Shown: in pieces, positions 1 through 5,494 of the stretch | How the letters are laid out: every line of letters begins with the position of its first letter | Numbering within the stretch: position 1 is the first letter of the stretch | Assembly: GCF_031082345.1 (NCBI RefSeq) | Contig: NZ_JAVHLH010000103.1 | Span: 3,502-8,995, forward strand | Direction of reading: 5' to 3' | Length of the DNA: 5,494 bases | Source of the DNA: Brevundimonas sp. | Lineage (GTDB): Bacteria; Pseudomonadota; Alphaproteobacteria; Caulobacterales; Caulobacteraceae | The notes under the pieces: model-generated | The model's input: only the letters and a program-made list of their open reading frames with translations | Databases searched by the model: none | What the model was told of the DNA's origin: nothing | Made by a program: the position numbers and the translations under genes

Positions 1-1
1 C

Positions 2-91
2 TTCGGGTTTGAGCCGCTGGCGCACTGGGATATCGGGACCAGGCTCGGCATTCTGGATTTCGAGCGCGGCGCAAAGGTCGGCGGCGCCCGG
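2..91 (+). pseudogene. serS: Seryl-tRNA synthetase (SerRS) fragment fused in frame to narK
   Basis: The first ~30 codons in the narK frame carry the conserved block that opens the class II catalytic core of bacterial seryl-tRNA synthetase: [11 protein letters not shown], then [12 protein letters not shown], then GGAR. The usual family pattern is roughly [28 protein letters not shown]. The stretch holds His, Trp, Asp, Glu, Arg and Lys, so it cannot be the transmembrane helix expected at this place in NarK. SerRS would continue after GAR with a Phe-Val and then motif 1. Instead the reading continues as NarK (AVLYWTFG). Only this piece of SerRS is present, so it cannot be an active synthetase. 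It is open to the left edge. Recognition is from memory of the family, without a database search. It could reflect an assembly chimera rather than a true pseudogene. Confidence 0.75.
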
Positions 92-2011
92 GCGGTGCTC
101 TACTGGACCTTCGGCGTCTCGGCCGTGTGCCTGTTCATGCTGTCCTATCCGCCGACCGACTACGTCATCCACGGCGTCCGCGGACCGATCAGCTTCTCCA
201 CCTCGATGGGACTGGTCCCCTTCCTGGTGGCCATCTTCGTGCTCGGCTTCTTCATGAGCCTGGGCAAGGCGGCGGTGTTCAAACACATCCCGGTCTACTA
301 CCCCAAGCAGATCGGCGCCGTCGGCGGCCTCGTGGGCATGGTCGGGGGCCTCGGCGGCTTCGTCCTGCCGATCGTCTTCGGCGTGATGAACGACCTCACC
401 GGCATCTGGACCAGCTGTTTCGCCCTGCTGTTCCTGATCGTCACCGTCTCCCTGCTGTGGATGCATTTCGCCGTCCGGCAGATGGAGGCCAAGGCGGTCC
501 GCTCCGGACGGGAGATGACGACCCTCCCCGAGCTGCCGGAGATGGAGCCGATCCACGAACCGGCCCGGCCGATGCTCGACACCCTGCGCAAGGCCCGCGC
601 GGGCCTGCTCAGCGACTGGCGGCCCGAGGATGCGGAGTTCTGGCGCACCACCGGCCGTCCGATCGCGCGGCGAAACCTTTGGATCTCGACCTTCTGCCTG
701 CTGCTCGCCTTCGCGGTCTGGATGGTGTGGAGCGTCGTCGTCGCCCAGCTGCCCAGGCTCGGCTTCGCCTTCACCACCGACCAGCTGTTCTGGCTGGCCG
801 CCCTGCCCGGCCTGTCCGGCGCGACCCTGCGAATCTTCTACGCCTTCATGGTCCCGGTGTTCGGCGGCCGGCTGTGGACGGCGGTGTCGACCGCCTCCCT
901 GCTGATCCCGGCCTTCGGCATCGGCTATGCGGTCCAGGACCCCGAAACGCCGTTCCTGATCTTCCTGGTGCTGGCGCTGCTGTGCGGCTTCGGGGGCGGC
1001 AATTTCGCCTCCTCCATGGCCAATATCAGCTTCTTCTTCCCCAAGGCCGAGCGGGGCAACGCCCTGGCGCTGAACGCCGGGCTCGGCAACCTCGGCGTCA
1101 GCGTCATGCAGTTCCTGGTGCCGATCGTGATCACCTTCTCGATCTTCGGCGCCCTCGGCGGCCAGAACCAGACGGCCGCGGACGACGGCGCCATGCTCTG
1201 GCTGCAGAACGCCGGCTTCGTCTGGGTGCCGTTCATCATGATTGGCGCGCTGGCGGCGTGGTTCGGGATGAACGACATCGCCTCGGCCAAGGCTTCGTTC
1301 GCGGACCAGGCGGCGATCTTCCGGCGCACCCACAACTGGCTGATGTGCTGGCTCTACACCGGCACCTTCGGCTCCTTCATCGGCTTCTCCGCCGGCTTCC
1401 CCCTGCTGGCCAGAATGGCCTTTCCCGAGGTCAATTCGCTCCAGTACGTCTTCCTCGGCCCGCTGGTCGGGGCCCTGTCGCGGGCCGGCACCGGCTGGGT
1501 CTCCGATCGCTGGGGCGGCGCCCGGGTCACCCTGTGGGTCTTCATCGGCATGATCGCGGCGGTCGGGGCCATGCTCTACGCCCTGTCGGTCGGGACCTTC
1601 TCGGGCTTCTTCGGCAGCGTCATCGCCCTGTTCTTCCTGACCGGCGTCGGCAACGCCTCGACCTTCCAGATGATCGGCCCGATCATGACGCTGGAGACGG
1701 CGCGTCTGGCCCCCGAGCTGACGCCGGCCGAACAGCGGGTGCGCGCCGACCGTGAGGCGGCCGCCATCGTCGGCTTTACCTCGGCCATCGCCGCCTTCGG
1801 CGCCTTTTTCATTCCCAAGGCCTACGGCGCCTCGATCGACGCCACCGGCGGGCCCGAGGCCGCCCTGTGGGCCTTCATGGCCTTCTACGTCACCTGCGCC
1901 GCCCTGACCTGGTTCGCCTACGCCGGCCCGCGCGGCCTGCTGCGGGCGACCGAAACCGGCCGCGCCCCACCGCCTCTTCGTCCAACCCCAGCGGAAGGTC
2001 GCACCCCATGA
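2..2011 (+). CDS. narK: Fused NarK1-NarK2 nitrate/nitrite transporter, 5' partial, with a SerRS-like head
   Basis: This is a major facilitator superfamily transporter of the cytoplasmic membrane. It imports nitrate for respiration and exports nitrite. The frame is open to the left edge; a GTG at 95 is internal, not a likely start. True NarK sequence begins near 83. Up to about 496 lies the end of a NarK1-type domain, with about four helices: [32 protein letters not shown], a glycine-rich [13 protein letters not shown] helix, and a last helix ending LLWMHF. A polar, proline-rich linker follows (about 497-613). A complete NarK2-type domain starts at DWRPED (614). It has the substrate-binding arginines in ATLRIFY (830-832) and ALSRAGTGW (1481-1483), nitrate signature 1 (NAGLGNLGV, 1073-1099), the loop motif SDRWGGAR, and nitrate signature 2 ([13 protein letters not shown], 1643-1681). 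The two-domain form has about 24 helices when complete. NarK1 domains are generally linked to proton-coupled nitrate uptake and NarK2 to nitrate/nitrite exchange. The stop overlaps the narG start. The first ~27 codons look foreign (SerRS). Confidence 0.93.
   Translation, partial: FGFEPLAHWDIGTRLGILDFERGAKVGGARAVLYWTFGVSAVCLFMLSYPPTDYVIHGVRGPISFSTSMGLVPFLVAIFVLGFFMSLGKAAVFKHIPVYYPKQIGAVGGLVGMVGGLGGFVLPIVFGVMNDLTGIWTSCFALLFLIVTVSLLWMHFAVRQMEAKAVRSGREMTTLPELPEMEPIHEPARPMLDTLRKARAGLLSDWRPEDAEFWRTTGRPIARRNLWISTFCLLLAFAVWMVWSVVVAQLPRLGFAFTTDQLFWLAALPGLSGATLRIFYAFMVPVFGGRLWTAVSTASLLIPAFGIGYAVQDPETPFLIFLVLALLCGFGGGNFASSMANISFFFPKAERGNALALNAGLGNLGVSVMQFLVPIVITFSIFGALGGQNQTAADDGAMLWLQNAGFVWVPFIMIGALAAWFGMNDIASAKASFADQAAIFRRTHNWLMCWLYTGTFGSFIGFSAGFPLLARMAFPEVNSLQYVFLGPLVGALSRAGTGWVSDRWGGARVTLWVFIGMIAAVGAMLYALSVGTFSGFFGSVIALFFLTGVGNASTFQMIGPIMTLETARLAPELTPAEQRVRADREAAAIVGFTSAIAAFGAFFIPKAYGASIDATGGPEAALWAFMAFYVTCAALTWFAYAGPRGLLRATETGRAPPPLRPTPAEGRTP
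83..91 (+). other. serS/narK junction at shared GGCGCCCGG
   Basis: The nine bases GGCGCCCGG encode Gly-Ala-Arg, which fits both partners: the K-V-x-G-A-R of SerRS and the D-R-x-G-A-R of the loop between helices 8 and 9 in a NarK1 domain. Upstream the protein reads as SerRS, downstream as NarK. The exact breakpoint therefore cannot be placed more finely than this shared stretch. It is a GC-rich site, with GGCGCC and GCCCGGGC palindromes overlapping it. Such short identity is typical of assembly mis-joins or microhomology-mediated recombination. The sequence alone does not separate the two. Confidence 0.6.
1993..1998 (+). promoter_or_regulatory. Ribosome binding site for narG
   Basis: GGAAGG lies nine bases before the narG ATG at 2008 and inside the last codons of narK. 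With the ATGA overlap it supports this ATG as the start and suggests that narG is translated by coupling to narK. No separate promoter is visible between the two genes because there is no intergenic space. Confidence 0.6.
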
Positions 2012-5000
2012 GCCATTTCCTCGATCGCCTGACCTATTTCCGGCGCGACAAGGAGACCTTCTCGGACGGTCACGGCGTGACCACCCGCGAGAACAGGGAC
2101 TGGGAGGACGCCTACCGGTCGCGCTGGGCGGCGGACAAGATCGTGCGCTCGACCCACGGGGTGAACTGCACCGGCTCGTGCTCGTGGAAGATCTACGTCA
2201 AGGGCGGCATCGTCACCTGGGAGACCCAGCAGACCGACTATCCGCGCACCCGGCCGGACCTGCCCAACCATGAACCGCGGGGCTGCCCGCGCGGCGCCAG
2301 CTACAGCTGGTACCTGTATTCCGGCACGCGCATCAAATACCCGCTGGTGCGCGGCCGGATGCTCCGCCACTGGCGCGAGGCCCGCAAGACGCTGACCCCG
2401 GTCGCCGCCTGGCGCTCGATCGTCGAGGACCCCGGCAAGCGCCACAGCTGGGTGTCGCGGCGCGGGCGCGGCGGCTTCATCCGCGCCGGCTGGGACGAGG
2501 TCTCCGAGATCATCGCCGCGGCCAACGCCTACACCATCAAGGAGTACGGCCCCGACCGCATCGCCGGCTTCTCGCCGATCCCGGCCATGTCGATGATCTC
2601 CTACGCCGCCGGCAGCCGCTACCTGTCGCTGATCGGCGGCACGGTGCTGAGCTTCTACGACTGGTATTGCGACCTGCCGCCGTCCTCGCCGCAGACCTGG
2701 GGCGAGCAGACCGACGTCCCCGAAAGCGCGGACTGGTATAACGCCGGCTTCCTGCTGGTCTGGGGTTCGAACATCCCGCAGACCCGCTCGCCTGACGCCC
2801 ATTTCTACACCGAGGTCCGCTACAAGGGGACCAAGAGCGTCGTCATCACGCCGGACTACAGCGAGGCGTCCAAATTCGCCGACCTGTGGCTGCACCCCAA
2901 ACAGGGCACCGACGCCGCCCTGGCGCTGGCCTTCGGCCATGTGATCCTGAAGGAATACCACTGCGACCGGCAGACCGAGTATTTCGCCGAATACGGCCGC
3001 CGCTACACCGACTTCCCGCTGCTGGTGAAGCTGGTCGAGCGCGACGGCCGGCTGGTCGCCGACCGCATGGTGCGCGCCGCCGACTTCGCCGACCAGCTGG
3101 GCGAGACGGCCAACCCCGACTGGAAATGCGTCGGTCTCGACGAGCTCAGCGGCGAGATCGTCTGCCCGCAGGGCCAGTCCGGCCATCGCTGGGGCGACGC
3201 CGGCAAGTGGAACCTCGAAGAGAAGGACGGCAAGGGCGCCGACATCCGGCTGAAGATGAGCTTCGCCGAGGGCTGGGACGAGGTGTTGCCGGTCGGCTTC
3301 CCCTATTTCGGCGGGACCGCCCCCGAGAGCTTCGTCTCGACCAGCCACGAGCAGATTCTCGAGCGCAACGTCCCCGTCCGCCGCGTCCAGCTCAAGGACG
3401 GCGAGACCCTGGTCGCCACGGTGTTCGACCTGTTCTGCGCCAACTACGGGGTCGACCGCGGCTTCGGCGGCGGCAACGTCGCCGCCAGCTACGACGACGA
3501 CGCCCCGTTCAGCCCGGCCTGGGCGGAGAACGTCACCGGAGTGCCGCGCGAGGCGATCATCACCACCGCCCGCGAGTTCGCCACCAACGCCGAGAAGACC
3601 CGCGGCCGCTCGATGGTCATTCTCGGCGCGGGCCTGAACCACTGGTACCACATGGACATGGCCTATCGCGGCATCATCTCCATGCTGGTGATGTGCGGCT
3701 GCGTCGGCCAGTCCGGCGGGGGGTGGGCCCACTATGTCGGCCAGGAAAAGCTGCGGCCCCAGACCGGCTGGACCCCGCTGGCCTTCGCCCTCGACTGGCT
3801 GCGCCCGACCCGGTTCATGAACGGCACCTCGTTCTTCTACGCCCACACCGACCAGTGGCGTTACGAGAGCCTGCGCATCGACGAGATCCTGTCGCCCACC
3901 GCGCCCGAGGGCGACTGGTCGGGCAGCATGATCGACTTCAACGTGCGCGCCGAGCGCATGGGCTGGCTGCCCTCCGCGCCGCAGCTGGAGACCAATCCGC
4001 TCAGCATCGGCAAGACCATCTTCGACGCCGGCGCCGACCCGAAGGCCTATGTCTCGGACCGTCTGAAGTCCGGCGAGCTGAAGCTGTCATGCGTCGACCC
4101 GGACAACCCGCGGAACTGGCCGCGCAACATGTTCTTCTGGCGCTCCAACGTGCTCGGGGCCAGCGGCAAGGGCCACGAATATTTCCTCAAACACCTCGTC
4201 GGCGCCCTGCACGGCGTGGTCGGCGTCGACCTCGGCGAGGACGGCCGTGAAAAACCCCAGGAGGTGACCTGGCGCGAGGAGGCGCCGGTCGGCAAGCTGG
4301 ACCTGATGGTCAACATCGACTTCCGCATGTCGACGACCAGCCTCTACGCCGACATCGTGCTGCCGACGGCGACCTGGTACGAGAAGCACGACCTCAACAC
4401 CTCGGACATGCACCCCTTCATCCACCCGCTGACCGCGGCGGTCGACCCGGTGTGGGAGTGCAAGAGCGACTGGGACATCTTCCGCACCATCGCGAAGAAA
4501 TTCTCGGAGGTCGCCCCGGAGGTGCTGGGCGTCGAGCACGACCTGGTGATGACGCCGATCATGCATGACACCGCCCAGGAGCTGGGCCAGCCCTACGCCC
4601 CGAAGGAGTGGGCCAAGGGCGAGTGCGAACCGGAACCGGGGCGCACCATGGCCAACGTCACCCTGGTCGAGCGCGACTACGCCCAGACCTATGCGAAATT
4701 CACCTCGCTGGGACCCGCGCTGGAGAAGCTCGGCAACGGCGGCAAGGGCATCAGCTGGAACACCGACGCCGAGGTGGCCCTGCTCGCCGGGCTGAACGGG
4801 GTGGTGTTGGAGGAAGGCCCGTCCAAGGGCCGGCCGCGCATCCTCAGCGACATCGACGCCTGCGAGACGATCCTGTCGCTGGCGCCCGAGACCAACGGCG
4901 AGGTGGCGGTCAAGGCGTGGCAGGCGCTGTCGAAGCTGACCGGCCGCGAGCACGCCCACCTGGCCGAAGGCAAGGAGGAGGAGAAGATCCGCTTCCGCGA

Positions 5001-5494
5001 CGTCGTCGCCCAGCCGCGCAAGATCATCTCGTCGCCGACCTGGTCGGGGCTGGAGTCGGAACACGTCTGCTACAACGCCGGCTACACCAATGTGCACGAG
5101 CTGATCCCGTGGCGGACCCTCAGCGGGCGCCAGCAGATGTACCAGGACCACCACTGGATGCGGGCCTTCGGCGAAGGCTTCGTCACCTGGCGGCCGCCGA
5201 TCGACACCCGCACGGTGCGCGCGGTGCACAACAAGCTGCCCAACGGCAACGCCGAGATCCTGCTCAACATCCTTACCCCGCACCAGAAGTGGGGCATCCA
5301 CTCGACCTATGCGGAGAACCTGATCCTGCTCAGCCTCAACCGCGGCGGGCCGGTGATCTGGATCAGCGAGGTCGACGCCGCCCAGGCGGGGATCGAGGAC
5401 AACGACTGGATCGAGGCCTTCAACGTCAACGGCGCGGTGACCGCCCGGGCCATCGTTTCGCAGCGGGTCATGGCCGGCACGGCGATCATGTACC
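2008..5494 (+). CDS. narG: Respiratory nitrate reductase alpha subunit NarG, 3' partial
   Basis: This is the catalytic subunit of the membrane-bound NarGHI quinol:nitrate oxidoreductase, which reduces nitrate to nitrite on the cytoplasmic face using electrons from NarI via the FeS clusters of NarH. The frame runs 1162 codons without a stop and leaves the window. Against E. coli NarG (1247 residues, recalled) it is collinear, and about 85 C-terminal residues are missing. The start is firm: [11 protein letters not shown] matches the family N-terminus. The FS0 [4Fe-4S] ligands are H50, C54, C58 ([10 protein letters not shown]) and C93 (RGCPRGAS); the histidine is the NarG hallmark. D222 in WYCDLPP (2671-2673) is the protein ligand to Mo of the bis-MGD cofactor. 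Other family blocks are [85 protein letters not shown] and [13 protein letters not shown]. The C-terminal dinucleotide-binding domain (ENDWIE-like [14 protein letters not shown]) is cut. No frameshift is seen. Nitrite oxidoreductase NxrA is related, but the close E. coli-like collinearity favours NarG. Confidence 0.98.
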   Translation, partial: MSHFLDRLTYFRRDKETFSDGHGVTTRENRDWEDAYRSRWAADKIVRSTHGVNCTGSCSWKIYVKGGIVTWETQQTDYPRTRPDLPNHEPRGCPRGASYSWYLYSGTRIKYPLVRGRMLRHWREARKTLTPVAAWRSIVEDPGKRHSWVSRRGRGGFIRAGWDEVSEIIAAANAYTIKEYGPDRIAGFSPIPAMSMISYAAGSRYLSLIGGTVLSFYDWYCDLPPSSPQTWGEQTDVPESADWYNAGFLLVWGSNIPQTRSPDAHFYTEVRYKGTKSVVITPDYSEASKFADLWLHPKQGTDAALALAFGHVILKEYHCDRQTEYFAEYGRRYTDFPLLVKLVERDGRLVADRMVRAADFADQLGETANPDWKCVGLDELSGEIVCPQGQSGHRWGDAGKWNLEEKDGKGADIRLKMSFAEGWDEVLPVGFPYFGGTAPESFVSTSHEQILERNVPVRRVQLKDGETLVATVFDLFCANYGVDRGFGGGNVAASYDDDAPFSPAWAENVTGVPREAIITTAREFATNAEKTRGRSMVILGAGLNHWYHMDMAYRGIISMLVMCGCVGQSGGGWAHYVGQEKLRPQTGWTPLAFALDWLRPTRFMNGTSFFYAHTDQWRYESLRIDEILSPTAPEGDWSGSMIDFNVRAERMGWLPSAPQLETNPLSIGKTIFDAGADPKAYVSDRLKSGELKLSCVDPDNPRNWPRNMFFWRSNVLGASGKGHEYFLKHLVGALHGVVGVDLGEDGREKPQEVTWREEAPVGKLDLMVNIDFRMSTTSLYADIVLPTATWYEKHDLNTSDMHPFIHPLTAAVDPVWECKSDWDIFRTIAKKFSEVAPEVLGVEHDLVMTPIMHDTAQELGQPYAPKEWAKGECEPEPGRTMANVTLVERDYAQTYAKFTSLGPALEKLGNGGKGISWNTDAEVALLAGLNGVVLEEGPSKGRPRILSDIDACETILSLAPETNGEVAVKAWQALSKLTGREHAHLAEGKEEEKIRFRDVVAQPRKIISSPTWSGLESEHVCYNAGYTNVHELIPWRTLSGRQQMYQDHHWMRAFGEGFVTWRPPIDTRTVRAVHNKLPNGNAEILLNILTPHQKWGIHSTYAENLILLSLNRGGPVIWISEVDAAQAGIEDNDWIEAFNVNGAVTARAIVSQRVMAGTAIMY

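Noticed and set aside
95..97. GTG as the start codon of narK.
   Set aside because: It lies in the middle of the NarK1 domain, just before a helix that continues from upstream. The frame is open to the left edge, and starting here would give half a domain.
127..1755. A 542-codon + strand open frame overlapping narK in another frame.
   Set aside because: It is Arg/Pro-rich with no membrane segments or motifs, while the narK frame shows all the transporter signatures.
1918..3846. A 642-codon open frame on the - strand opposite narG.
   Set aside because: It lies antisense to firmly identified narG. Its translation is Ala/Gly/Val/Arg-rich with no family motif, as expected from a GC-rich third-position shadow.
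2886..4250. A 454-codon + strand open frame inside narG in another frame.
   Set aside because: The translation is dominated by Arg, Pro, Gly and Ala, which is typical of a frame-shifted reading of GC-rich coding DNA; narG is intact through this region.
4087..5301. A 404-codon open frame on the - strand opposite the second half of narG.
   Set aside because: It is low-complexity, rich in Ala, Val, Gly, Arg, Leu and His, with no recognisable domain. The opposite strand has full-length NarG conservation.
2008..5494. Possible nitrite oxidoreductase NxrA instead of NarG.
   Set aside because: The sequence is collinear with E. coli NarG throughout, with the same ligand set and N-terminus, and sits directly behind a narK. 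Both favour respiratory nitrate reductase.

Overview
The window is GC-rich DNA, roughly two-thirds G+C by eye, with dense coding on the + strand. It holds the front part of a dissimilatory nitrate respiration operon. The organism is probably a proteobacterium, and an alphaproteobacterium is plausible, because a double-domain NarK directly upstream of narG is a known arrangement in denitrifying proteobacteria such as Paracoccus. This assignment is inference; no marker in the window fixes the taxon.

Layout. (1) Positions 2-91: an open frame whose first ~30 codons read as the conserved start of the catalytic core of seryl-tRNA synthetase, not as a transporter. (2) From about position 83 to 2011, in the same frame: a NarK1-NarK2 fused nitrate/nitrite transporter. 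The first major-facilitator half is truncated and the second is complete. (3) 2008-5494: narG, the catalytic alpha subunit of membrane-bound respiratory nitrate reductase. It overlaps the narK stop by an ATGA and runs off the right edge with about 85 residues missing compared with E. coli NarG. No intergenic gap exceeds a few bases, and I see no tRNA, rRNA, CRISPR array, insertion sequence or terminator.

The genes work together. NarK moves nitrate into the cytoplasm and exchanges it for nitrite. NarG reduces nitrate to nitrite at a Mo-bisMGD centre on the cytoplasmic side of the membrane. narH, narJ and narI would be expected just past the right edge. All key NarG cofactor ligands are present, so the enzyme looks functional.

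The most notable observation is the in-frame serS-to-narK junction at a shared GGCGCCCGG (83-91). It is most likely a short-homology assembly chimera at a contig end, or less likely a real recombination joint. It should not be annotated as a natural N-terminus without checking. I found no evidence of a novel biological system; the rest of the window is a well-known respiratory module.
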